From the NCBI GenBank assembly GCA_016712265.1, contig JADJRJ010000031.1, positions 434,001-498,000 on the forward strand: 64,000 nucleotides of DNA. Direction: 5' to 3'. The stretch's first letter is position 1. Each line of letters opens with the position of its first letter. This DNA comes from Gemmatimonadota bacterium. GTDB lineage: Bacteria > Gemmatimonadota > Gemmatimonadetes > Gemmatimonadales > Gemmatimonadaceae. Below, in pieces: positions 8,421 to 16,074 of the stretch. The notes under the pieces were generated by a model. The model did not search any database. It saw only the letters and a list, made by a program, of their open reading frames with translations, and was not told the origin of the DNA. A program made the position numbers and the translations under genes.

Positions 8421-9166
8421 GGGACAACGGACAGGCCGGATCGTGGCATCCGTGCCTTGGCGATCGCGATCGAGTGCCGCACGCGCAAGCGGCACAGCCA
8501 TGATCCGATCGGCGAAGCGCAACGTCTCCGCCCCACCATGAATCACGTACAGCCTCTCGAGGCCCAGGTCAGCCAGGGCCGTTCGCATGGATGGCGTCAC
8601 GCTCGGCGCCGTGGTTCGCTTGAACTCGACCCCGACCCGCGTCCGGCCTCGTACCACCAAAAGGTCAAGCTCGGCGCCCCCGTGCGTCGCCCAGAAGTAC
8701 GCCTCGCCAGATCGAGCGCCAAGCCGCTCCAGCACCACATCCAGCGCGAACCCCTCCCACGACGCGCCGACCTTGGGGTGCCGCTCCAGTGACGCGCGCG
8801 ACTCCGCCCCAATGAGCGTATGCAAGAGCCCCGTATCGCGCAGGTACACCTTGGGGGCGCGTACCTGTCGCTTGGAAATGTTGGCGTGCCACGGAGGCAG
8901 CTGCCGCACCATGAACGCCTCGGTCAGCACATCGAGATACCGCTGCACCGTGGTGTGCGCGACCCCCAAGGCGCGCGCGAGCCCAGAGCTGTTCCACGTC
9001 TGTGCATGGTAGTGCGCAATCATCGACCAGAACCGCCGCAACGCTGGTGCAGGGATGCGCAATCCAACTGCGGGATGTCTCGCTCAAAAAGGGTCCGGAT
9101 GAACGCGTCACGCCAGATGCCACTCGCGGCATGTCGCAATATGAGCGCCTGTCGCTCAATTCTCAC
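8388..9166 (-). pseudogene. Truncated, frameshifted DUF4143 ATPase remnant
   Basis: The main frame (8388-9062) matches the C-terminal half of AAA_14/DUF4143 proteins: LRRFWSMIAHYHAQTWN, LARALGVAHTTVQRYLDVL (winged helix), YLRDTGLLHTLIG, and the nuclease-like WEGFALDVVLE plus AELDLLVV region with conserved Glu/Asp/Lys. Upstream, in a different frame, lies WRDAFIRTLFERDIPQL, which is the normal preceding segment; adding one base near 9063 joins them. The whole N-terminal ATPase half (about 150-180 residues with the Walker motifs) is absent, because the amidohydrolase stop codon lies at 9182. The locus is therefore a remnant. It overlaps the convergent nucleotidyltransferase tail by 33 nt. Confidence 0.75.
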
Positions 9167-9181
9167 GGAGCCTGTGCACCC

Positions 9182-10828
9182 CTACGTCTCGTACACCCAG
9201 CGCCCGTCCACCATCGTCCGCTCGATCGGCACGTGCACGATCTCCGACGGCGGCACGCGGCGCGGATCACGGCCGAGCACCGCGAGGTCGGCGAACTTGC
9301 CCACCCGCAGTGACCCCTTCACCCCTTCGTCGTACGAGGCATACGCGCCGTTCACCGTGAGCACGCGCAACGCTTCATCGAAGGTGATGCGCTGGCTCGC
9401 CCCCCACGTGGTCCCGCGGATGTCCGTCCGCGTGAGCATCGAGGTCAGCGCCATCATCGGCTCGAACGGACCCGGCGGGTAGTCGCTCCCCATCGCCGCC
9501 GGGATTCCTGCATCGAGGAACCACCGCATGGGGAACATGCGCTCGGTGCGCGTGGCCCCGTATTCGGTCATCTTCTCGCCGTGAAAATAGACGTAGCTCG
9601 CAAACGGCGTGGGAATGGCACCTAACGCCTTGATGCGGCGGATCAGCGCGGGGGTCAGCACCGTGCAGTGCTCGAACCGGAACCGCGGGTCGGGCCGTGG
9701 GTGTTCACGCTGGAGACGCTCGTAGAGCGCACACACCATGTCGATCGCCACGTCGCCATTGGCGTGCGTCGCCAGCTGCCAACCGTTGGTGTGTGCCTTT
9801 ACGAACTGCGGCCAGAGGACGTCAGCGTCGTTGACCATGATCCCGCGGTCATCCGGCCGACCGACATACGGCTCGGCGAGGCGCGCGGTGCGTTCCGAGA
9901 TGGAGCCGTCGGAGACGAACTTCACCCCACCCAGCTTGACCCATGCGTCCCCCATCCCGGTGCGCGCCCCGGTCGAGATCATCGCGTCGAGGAAGACATC
10001 GCCGATGTGGCAGTAGACCCGTGTGTGGAGGTGGCCGGCCGACTGGGCGTCCTGGTAGGCGCGCAGGTCGTCGGTGCTCCCGAACGCGTCCGTGACCGAG
10101 GTGATCCCGGCGGCGGCAAGTCGCTTGCTGATCTCCGCGACCCCGGCCTGGCGATCGGCGCGCGAGTACGGTCGGGCGGCTTTCGCGCTCAGCGCGTTCA
10201 TCCCGCTCTCGGCCACGCGGCCCGTGAGCGCCCCACGCGCATCGCGCTCGTAGCGACCGCCAACCGGATCCGGAGTCGTCGCCGTGATCCCCGCGGCGGC
10301 GAACGCGAGTGAGTTTACATACGCCGTGTGGCCCCCGCGATGGACGATCAGGATGGGGTGTTGAGTGGACACCGCATCCAGGTCGGCCACCGTGAGGAAG
10401 CGCCGTTCCGCGGTCTTGGTGTCGTCGTACTTGAAGCCGAGGATCCACTCGCCGGGGGCGGTCGTGCGTGCGCGCTCGCGCAATGCCGATTGAATGGCGC
10501 CGACGGAGCGGAGGTCGCAGTCCACCTCGCGCAGGTGACTCAGCCCCGCGCCGGCCGGATGATTATGGGCGTCGATGACCCCCGGGATCACGACGCGCCC
10601 CCCGAGGTCGACCCGGCGGGTGGTCGGGCCTGCCAGCGCCTGCATCTCCGAGTTGGAACCAATCGCGACAATGCGTCCGCGGCTGATCGCCAGGGCCTGG
10701 GCGCTCGGCGACGCGGTCTCCATCGTAAGGATGTCGCCGTTCCAGAGCAGGAGGTCCGGGCCTTGTCGGTGCCGCGGCAGGGCGGCGAGGGCAGCGAGCC
10801 CGGTGACGAATTGACGTCGCGAGGTCAT
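9182..10828 (-). CDS. YtcJ-like amidohydrolase, Tat/Sec-exported
   Basis: Start ATG at 10828 gives MTSRRQFVTGLAALAAL, a twin-arginine-like export signal. The body is a full amidohydrolase_3 protein: VIPGVIDAHNHPAGAG with the HxH metal pair, a central WVKLGGVKFVSDGS lysine segment, WQLATHANGD, FRFEHCTVL, and the late MGSDYPPGPFEPM aspartate. The C-terminus GSLRVGKFADLAVLGRDP is the usual small beta-domain. 548 residues. The family hydrolyses amide or related bonds, and the substrate is unknown. It ends in TAG at 9182 directly against the DUF4143 remnant; upstream it is divergent from the small gene at 11005. Confidence 0.88.
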   Translation of the reverse strand: MTSRRQFVTGLAALAALPRHRQGPDLLLWNGDILTMETASPSAQALAISRGRIVAIGSNSEMQALAGPTTRRVDLGGRVVIPGVIDAHNHPAGAGLSHLREVDCDLRSVGAIQSALRERARTTAPGEWILGFKYDDTKTAERRFLTVADLDAVSTQHPILIVHRGGHTAYVNSLAFAAAGITATTPDPVGGRYERDARGALTGRVAESGMNALSAKAARPYSRADRQAGVAEISKRLAAAGITSVTDAFGSTDDLRAYQDAQSAGHLHTRVYCHIGDVFLDAMISTGARTGMGDAWVKLGGVKFVSDGSISERTARLAEPYVGRPDDRGIMVNDADVLWPQFVKAHTNGWQLATHANGDVAIDMVCALYERLQREHPRPDPRFRFEHCTVLTPALIRRIKALGAIPTPFASYVYFHGEKMTEYGATRTERMFPMRWFLDAGIPAAMGSDYPPGPFEPMMALTSMLTRTDIRGTTWGASQRITFDEALRVLTVNGAYASYDEGVKGSLRVGKFADLAVLGRDPRRVPPSEIVHVPIERTMVDGRWVYET

Positions 10829-11004
10829 GGCAGGAGTGAGGGTGGCCTGACTTCGCCCAGGCAAGGCACGGCGTCAAGGGGCCGCCACGGAGCGCCGGGG
10901 GTTCCCCGTCGTCGCGTTGGGAACGCCGAGGACAGACCGGGGTGCAGTACAGTGCGAAGATGATGATGCGACAGATCCGGGTGCGCCCGGGAGGAGGAGT
11001 TCAG

Positions 11005-11238
11005 ATGAAACGCTACGAGAAGGCGGCGGAAGCCACGGGCGAGGCGCTGCATCGCCTGGTCGACGCGGTCGAGACCAAGGTGCTCGTTGCCGAAGGACGT
11101 CGGTCGGTGAAGGCGAAGGTGCGCACCACGGCGAAGGTCGCTCGCAAGGCGGCAAGAGCGGGCGCCGTGATGGGTGCGTTGACGGCGGTGGCCGTGGTCG
11201 CACGCGAGGTACAGAAGCGGCGGAAACTCAACGCCTGA
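11005..11238 (+). CDS. Small basic helical protein with a hydrophobic segment
   Basis: The ATG at 11005 is preceded by a strong Shine-Dalgarno (GAGGAGGAG at 10991-10999), which fixes the start against an earlier in-frame ATG at 10942. The 77-residue product is rich in Lys, Arg and Ala, with an amphipathic helix followed by AGAVMGALTAVAVVARE, which may be a short membrane segment, and a basic tail. No family is recognised. It is a single gene, convergent with yaeQ. Confidence 0.65.
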   Translation: MKRYEKAAEATGEALHRLVDAVETKVLVAEGRRSVKAKVRTTAKVARKAARAGAVMGALTAVAVVAREVQKRRKLNA

Positions 11239-11282
11239 CGAGGCCGCGTCGCGGGATTGCCCGGTGTGATCGGCGCGCGGTG

Positions 11283-11828
11283 TCAGCCGGGCAGTCGATG
11301 CCGTTCCAGCGCGCCGTGAATCACGGTGCCGCCGACGTCGAAGTACAACTCGCCCCCCGCCACGGAGAGCGTCAGCGTGACGCGTCGATCGAGGTGGGGG
11401 GTGAGCGCGTCGAGCAGCTCACGCGGCACGGCGAGGACGTCGATGGTGTCGGCGCGGTGAATCGTTGCACCTTCGTAGCCACGCAGCAGGATGCGCGATT
11501 CCTTGTGCGTGTACAACACCACACGCGAGCAGGCCTTGCTCGCCTTGTGCAACCGCTCGGCGCTCGGCGCCCCGATCTCGATCCAGGAGCGCAACGTGCC
11601 CGTGAGGTCGCGTACCGCGACGGGTGGGTCCTCGGGGTCCGAGAGCCCGCCTTTCGAGAAGGCGATCCCTTCCGCATACTCGAGGCAGTACGCGATGACA
11701 CGCGTCCAGAGGTAATCTTCGGTTTCCGAGGGATGCCGGGCGACCTTGAGCGTGAACGACTCGTAGACGTGGCGATCCGAGTCGTTCAGCGAAATCTCGA
11801 AGGTGGAAATCGTCGCGGTGAGGGCCAT
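11283..11828 (-). CDS. yaeQ: YaeQ family protein
   Basis: 181 residues, the normal YaeQ length. The N-terminus MALTATISTFEISLNDSDRH, then YLWTRVIAYCLEYAEG, the SWIEIGAPSAERLHKASKAC stretch and the LSVAGGELYFDVGG tail match the family throughout. YaeQ has a PD-(D/E)XK-like nuclease fold and was once linked to RfaH suppression, but its physiological role is unsettled. A TACATT -10-like box lies 21 nt upstream of the ATG. The gene stands alone between two plus-strand genes. Confidence 0.88.
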   Translation of the reverse strand: MALTATISTFEISLNDSDRHVYESFTLKVARHPSETEDYLWTRVIAYCLEYAEGIAFSKGGLSDPEDPPVAVRDLTGTLRSWIEIGAPSAERLHKASKACSRVVLYTHKESRILLRGYEGATIHRADTIDVLAVPRELLDALTPHLDRRVTLTLSVAGGELYFDVGGTVIHGALERHRLPG

Positions 11829-12051
11829 GTGGTGAGTGGGCGGTGAGGGAATGTAGCGGCGAGGCCACGTTCGCCCGTGCCTCAGTCCTCTGGATGGAAG
11901 GCGGATCGTCCGCTCAACGTGCTCGAGGTGCTCCGGCTGGCGCCCCGGGCTTGACCGAGGGTCCAGTGTCGCATGCAAGGCCTTGTCGCGCCTCAGCGCT
12001 GGTGCCGCGCCTCGTGGCGACATCCTCCTCGTGCCGTTCCAGCCGCTGGTA

Positions 12052-12057
12052 GATTCT
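12052..12057 (+). promoter_or_regulatory. Candidate -10 box for the ATPase at 12082
   Basis: TAGATT, of the same TAGNTT form seen at 7716 and 63127, lies 24 nt before the GTG start. No convincing -35 element is present. Confidence 0.25.
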
Positions 12058-12081
12058 TGCCGACCCTCATCAAGGCTCCTC

Positions 12082-12729
12082 GTGAACGCTTGCAATTGTA
12101 CCGCGCTGCACGACGGTCGTCGCGTCGTGCTGACCGGCGGGCCCGGCGCAGGCAAGTCTGCCGTGCTCGAGCTGATCCGGCTTTTCTTCTGTGGTCACGT
12201 GCGCCTCGTGCGCGAGTCCGCGAGCATCGTGTTTGGCGGCGGCTTTCCCCGCAACGAGGGGGTGCACGGGCGACGCGCGGCTCAACGCGCGATCTTCCAG
12301 GTGCAGCGCGAGCTTGAATCCATCCAGGCCCACACCAACGCGGCGGTGGTGCTCTGTGATCGCGGCACGGTGGACGGGTCGGCGTACTGGCTGGGGGAAG
12401 GCGACCTCTGGTCTTCCCTCGGCGTGAGTCGCGAGGAGGAGCTGGCGCGGTATCACACCGTTATCCACCTGCGGACGCCATCCGAGCCGGCCGCTTACGA
12501 ACACGAGAACCCATTGCGCGTGGAGACGCAGGTGGAAGCGCGGGCGATCGACGCGCGTATTGCCGCTGCGTGGGCGGGGCATCCCAGGCTGTTCGAGGTG
12601 CCGGCGTCGCCGGATTTCCTGTCCAAGGCGGCGCGGGCGCTCGAGCTCCTGCGGGATGTGGTGCCGCCCTGCTGTCGCGCGGGGGTGCAGCCGTTTCTCT
12701 GGCGCGCCTCGGACGGAACGCCGGCGTAG
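12082..12729 (+). CDS. AAA_28-type P-loop ATPase/kinase-like protein
   Basis: GTG at 12082 is preferred over the long upstream open frame because an AAGG element precedes it and the family starts shortly before the P-loop. VVLTGGPGAGKSAVLELIR is the Walker A region. FPRNEGVHGRRAAQRAIF, VVLCDRGTVDGSAYW (Walker B/DRG) and YHTVIHLRTPSE follow as in AAA_28 (NadR/thymidylate-kinase-like) proteins that act as small-molecule kinases or unknown NTPases. 215 residues, substrate unknown. The gene is followed directly by the 21-bp minisatellite, whose first degenerate unit begins about 10 nt after its TAG. Confidence 0.78.
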   Translation: MNACNCTALHDGRRVVLTGGPGAGKSAVLELIRLFFCGHVRLVRESASIVFGGGFPRNEGVHGRRAAQRAIFQVQRELESIQAHTNAAVVLCDRGTVDGSAYWLGEGDLWSSLGVSREEELARYHTVIHLRTPSEPAAYEHENPLRVETQVEARAIDARIAAAWAGHPRLFEVPASPDFLSKAARALELLRDVVPPCCRAGVQPFLWRASDGTPA

Positions 12730-12738
12730 GGCAAGCGC

Positions 12739-13236
12739 GGGTTGCACCCACCCCTCGTTCGGCTGTACCCATGCCTTGTCACGCTGCGCCCAGAGCTCTG
12801 CAGGCCGCACCTACGCCCAACCACGTTGCACAGAGGACCAAACACGTCGCACCGTCAACCAACCACGCTGCACACTCGACCAACCACGCCGCATCGTCGA
12901 CCCAACACGTCGCACCCGCGCCCAGCCACGCTGTACCCGGACCTTGACGGGCCGCACCCTCGGCCAAACATGCCGCACTGGCAACCGGGCATGTGGCACT
13001 CGAGACCAACCACGCTGTGCCGACGACCGCCCACGTCGCACGCTCGACCAACCACGCTGTAGCAGGACCTTGACGGGCCGCACGATCGATCCAATCGTCA
13101 ACCAACCGCGTTGCACCCACGACCAACCACGCGGCATCGAGACCTCGCCGGGGCGCACCCTCGACCAACCGCGATGCATCATTGCCCAACCGCGTCGCGC
13201 CCACGACCAACCACGCGGCACCCATCACTGGATGGG
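12739..13236. repeat. Degenerate 21-bp minisatellite between convergent genes
   Basis: About 22 units, most exactly 21 bp, with an approximate plus-strand consensus CACGCYGCACNCNCGACCAAC; some units are 17-30 bp. A 19-bp segment is repeated identically at 12939-12957 and 13065-13083, 126 bp (six units) apart, showing higher-order duplication. The array fills the 591-bp gap between the ATPase stop (12729) and the oxidase stop (13321). Because 21 is a multiple of three, several frames on both strands stay open and read as heptapeptide repeats (for example DQPRCTx on plus, AWLVxGA on minus). None has a convincing start or Shine-Dalgarno, so I treat it as non-coding. Confidence 0.85.
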
Positions 13237-13320
13237 CGCCCAACACGCCTCGACGCCCTGCAAGGGGCGTGATGCGCGGCGTCCCACGGCGCCTACAGCC
13301 GTCGCCACCTCGCCGAACGG

Positions 13321-14715
13321 CTATCCCTCGAGGATCTTCCCGGGGTTCATCAGGTTGTCGGGGTCGAACGCGGCCTTGATCGACCGCATCAGCGGCAGGA
13401 GGTCGCCGTGCTGCTTCGCGAGCGATGCGATCTTGCCCATCCCGATCCCGTGCTCGCCGGTGCACGTGCCGCCGCAGTCAATCGCGCGTTGCACAAGGCG
13501 GTCATTCACCGCCTTCGCTCGGGCGAGGCCGTCGGCATCCGCCGGATCCACCAGCAACAACATGTGGAAGTTGCCGTCGCCGACATGACCGACGAGTGGC
13601 GCCAGCACGCCGTGCGCGGCACAGTCCGCGCGGGCCTCGCGAATGCAGGTCGCCAGATGCGTGATCGGCACACACACGTCCGTCGTCCACGATCGCGCGC
13701 CGGGCTTCATCGCCAACCCGGCATAGTACACCCTGTGTCGCGCCTCCCAGAGCCGCGCGCGTTCTTCCTCGGTGGCGGCGGTCGCATGGACGGTGCCACC
13801 ATGCTCACCCACGATGGACTGCACCATATCCAGCTGCTCGACCAGCGCCTCGCGGCTGAACGCATGCAGTTCCGTGAAGATCATCGGCTGCTCCGGCAGG
13901 CCGAGCCCGGAGAAGGCGTTCACCGCACCGACCGTGAGGTCATCGAGCAATTCGATGCGCGCCAACGGGACGCCGCACTGCAGCAATGCGACCACCGTAT
14001 CGACGGCGGCGTCCACCGAGGGAAAGGCACAAGCCGCGGCAGCGATGGCGTCGGGCACCGGGTGTAAGCGCACCGTGACCTCCGTGACGATGCCTAACGT
14101 CCCCTCGGCGCCGATGAACAAGCGCGTGAGGTCGTACCCGGCCGACGACTTGCGCGCTCGCGACCCCGTGCGAATGACACGCCCGTCCGCGAGCACGGCC
14201 GTGAGACCGAGAACGTTCTCCCGCATGGTGCCGTAGCGCACCGAGGTCGTGCCGGATGCTCCCGTGCTCACCATGCCGCCCAGGGTGGCGTCGGCGCCGG
14301 GGTCGATGAAGAAGGTCGCCCCGGAGTTGGCGAGTGCGCGCATCAACTGCTGCCGCGTGACGCCGGCCTGCACGGTCGCGTCGAAATCCTCGACGCTGGT
14401 GCGCAGGATGCGATGCATGCGCGTCATGTCGAGCGAGACGCCGCCTTGCACGGCCGCGATGTGCCCCTCGAGCGAACTGCCTGCGCCAAACGGGATCATC
14501 GGTGCGCCGTGGGCGGTGCAGATCCGGGCGACGCCTTGCACTTCCTCGGTAGACTCCGGGTAGACGACGAGGTCCGGTGGCGCCGCACCGAGATGCGTCT
14601 CGCCGCGACCGTGTTGCTCGCGGTCACTGGACGAGCGTGAACAGCGGTCGCCGAGGAGGGCGGCGAGTGCCTGGTGCAGGGCGTCGACGTCGGCGATGCG
14701 AGAGCGTGGAGTCAT
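13321..14715 (-). CDS. FAD-linked oxidase, D-lactate/glycolate dehydrogenase family
   Basis: 464 residues from the ATG at 14715. The FAD-binding PP-loop region is clear (YPESTEEVQGVARIC, MIPFGAGSSLEGH, DPGADATLGGMVSTGASGTT, YDLTRLFIGAEGTLGIVTEV), followed by the C-terminal FAD-oxidase domain with APLVGHVGDGNFHMLL and CTGEHGIGMGKIA. This is the DLD/GlcD group, cytoplasmic or membrane-associated flavoproteins that oxidise D-2-hydroxy acids and pass electrons to quinone or cytochrome. Which acid is used cannot be decided. The N-terminus is short, with no signal peptide. An 8-bp inverted repeat sits just upstream of the start. Confidence 0.88.
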   Translation of the reverse strand: MTPRSRIADVDALHQALAALLGDRCSRSSSDREQHGRGETHLGAAPPDLVVYPESTEEVQGVARICTAHGAPMIPFGAGSSLEGHIAAVQGGVSLDMTRMHRILRTSVEDFDATVQAGVTRQQLMRALANSGATFFIDPGADATLGGMVSTGASGTTSVRYGTMRENVLGLTAVLADGRVIRTGSRARKSSAGYDLTRLFIGAEGTLGIVTEVTVRLHPVPDAIAAAACAFPSVDAAVDTVVALLQCGVPLARIELLDDLTVGAVNAFSGLGLPEQPMIFTELHAFSREALVEQLDMVQSIVGEHGGTVHATAATEEERARLWEARHRVYYAGLAMKPGARSWTTDVCVPITHLATCIREARADCAAHGVLAPLVGHVGDGNFHMLLLVDPADADGLARAKAVNDRLVQRAIDCGGTCTGEHGIGMGKIASLAKQHGDLLPLMRSIKAAFDPDNLMNPGKILEG

Positions 14716-14722
14716 GCGGGCA

Positions 14723-14753
14723 ACCTTGCGGCGACGGGTCGGTGTCGCAAGGT
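14723..14753. promoter_or_regulatory. Inverted repeat upstream of the FAD-linked oxidase
   Basis: ACCTTGCG (14723-14730) and CGCAAGGT (14746-14753) form a perfect 8-bp inverted repeat with a 15-nt spacer, starting 8 nt before the ATG at 14715. It could be a dimeric repressor operator or a leader hairpin. Confidence 0.4.
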
Positions 14754-14867
14754 CCCGCCGCCGCTGCGACTGTTCGCCCCCCCCGGGCCTGCGCCAACTA
14801 CCCGGTAGCCGCGAGCATTCATACACCTCCCGTTGCGGCCGCGACCCGTCTTTACCATCATGAGACC

Positions 14868-15134
14868 ATGAAGGAACCACGAGAGAAGCGCGGCCTAGTT
14901 GGTGCCCTCAAGGCCCGCCTCGGCGAGTACATCCGCGCAGCGAGGCGGGGATGTCCGGTGGTGGTCTGCAATCGCGATGCCCCCGTCAAGCGGCTCATCC
15001 CCTACGAGGCGAGACGGGATGCCCTCAGGGTGCGGCGACCGATACGCCACTTGCGGGACGTCGCGTTTGGTCCGCCGTTGCGCGCGGTCGAGAGCCTGAG
15101 CCATCTGCTGGACGAGCGTCAGCCCGGCAGGTGA
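14868..15134 (+). CDS. Phd/YefM-like antitoxin without adjacent toxin
   Basis: 88 residues. The N-terminal half has the Phd/YefM pattern: LVGALKARLGEYIRAARRG, then PVVVCNRDAPVKRLIPYEA, where a beta strand with an NRDxPVxRL segment is typical. The C-terminal half, which would bind the toxin, has RDVAFGPPLRAVESLSHLLD. The next gene lies on the opposite strand and is not a PIN or RelE toxin, and none is seen within several kb, so this is an orphan antitoxin or a solitary regulator. A TACCAT box lies 9 nt upstream of the ATG. Confidence 0.65.
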   Translation: MKEPREKRGLVGALKARLGEYIRAARRGCPVVVCNRDAPVKRLIPYEARRDALRVRRPIRHLRDVAFGPPLRAVESLSHLLDERQPGR

Positions 15135-15181
15135 CCGGATACGTGCGCGGCCCCAAGTCACCTCGCAAAGAGGGTGCCGGG

Positions 15182-15952
15182 TCAGCTTCTCTGCTCCGAT
15201 GGGTCCGTCTCAAGCCGCTCGTAGTCGGGGTGTGAGAAGATGGCGCCGCCCACGGTGCGACTGTCTCCGCCGGCGTCGCGCACTGCGTCCGTGAAGGCTC
15301 CCGCGAATCCTGCCACCATCCGATTCATTTCCGCCACGTTCGCGATGAGCTGTGCCTCGTCGCGCATCGGCCAATATCCCGCTTCGTCCCGCACCTCCAT
15401 CCCGAACCCGAGCGCTGCCGCGGCGTCGAGCACCGCCACAAGCCCCGTGTGACAGCGGACCAGGTGTGCATTGCTGACCACCGACGCGTACTGCGTCTTG
15501 CAGCACCAGTGCCACCACCATCGGGTGCGGCCTGACGAAGCATTCAGCCTGACGAGTCCAAAGCCCGCCGGCTCCGAGCCGCGGCCAGGGTCGATCGCGA
15601 AGCCGATCGCGGTGACCGGCACGTTGTTCGGCGTGGCGACCCATGCGTCGACTCGGCCTTGCCCGCCCTCGCCCATGGATCCGTCTTGTGCGAGGTCGCG
15701 AAGCATCTCGCCGTACAGTGCGTCCCTCACCAGACGGGCCGAAACGTCCACGACGTCCTCGATTCGGTCGAAGCGCAGCCCGCGCAACGGCGATGGTGCG
15801 GCCAACGCCTGCTCGTCCCGCTCGACCAGGGCCGAGACTTCGTCAAACGGAAGCTCAAGGGCCCCTGCACGCAGCTGCTCCATGGCCGCATGCGCCTCCG
15901 CCTCGGTGGCTTCGGCCGGGAGGGACAGTTCGTAGCAGAGGTGCAGTCCCAC
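15182..15952 (-). CDS. Conserved hypothetical protein
   Basis: 256 residues starting at GTG 15952, with no signal peptide. It carries an EDVVDVSARLVRDALYGEML helix and a striking segment RTRWWWHWCCKTQYASVV, followed by HLVRCHTGLVAVLDAAAALG. The WCCKTQYA and VRCHT stretches look like conserved family motifs and resemble unannotated proteins of Myxococcota as far as I can recall. No catalytic pattern is evident. It is convergent with the orphan antitoxin and separated by about 120 bp from the hydrolase at 16075. Confidence 0.65.
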   Translation of the reverse strand: MGLHLCYELSLPAEATEAEAHAAMEQLRAGALELPFDEVSALVERDEQALAAPSPLRGLRFDRIEDVVDVSARLVRDALYGEMLRDLAQDGSMGEGGQGRVDAWVATPNNVPVTAIGFAIDPGRGSEPAGFGLVRLNASSGRTRWWWHWCCKTQYASVVSNAHLVRCHTGLVAVLDAAAALGFGMEVRDEAGYWPMRDEAQLIANVAEMNRMVAGFAGAFTDAVRDAGGDSRTVGGAIFSHPDYERLETDPSEQRS

Positions 15953-16074
15953 GATGATTCAACGCTGCAGGTGGACAGTGGTCAGCCCGTGGCTCGGCCG
16001 GCTCGGCAGCTTACTGCTTGAACCGATCCGCCACAACACCTCGACGACAGCCCTCGGCGATCCCGGGTGCGCCA

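Noticed and set aside
12739..13236. CRISPR array
   Set aside because: Units follow each other without unique spacers, they drift in sequence, and no cas genes are nearby. It is a minisatellite.
12560..13588. Long open frames through the minisatellite on both strands
   Set aside because: A 21-bp period keeps frames open by default. No Shine-Dalgarno or sensible start, and the products are pure heptad repeats.
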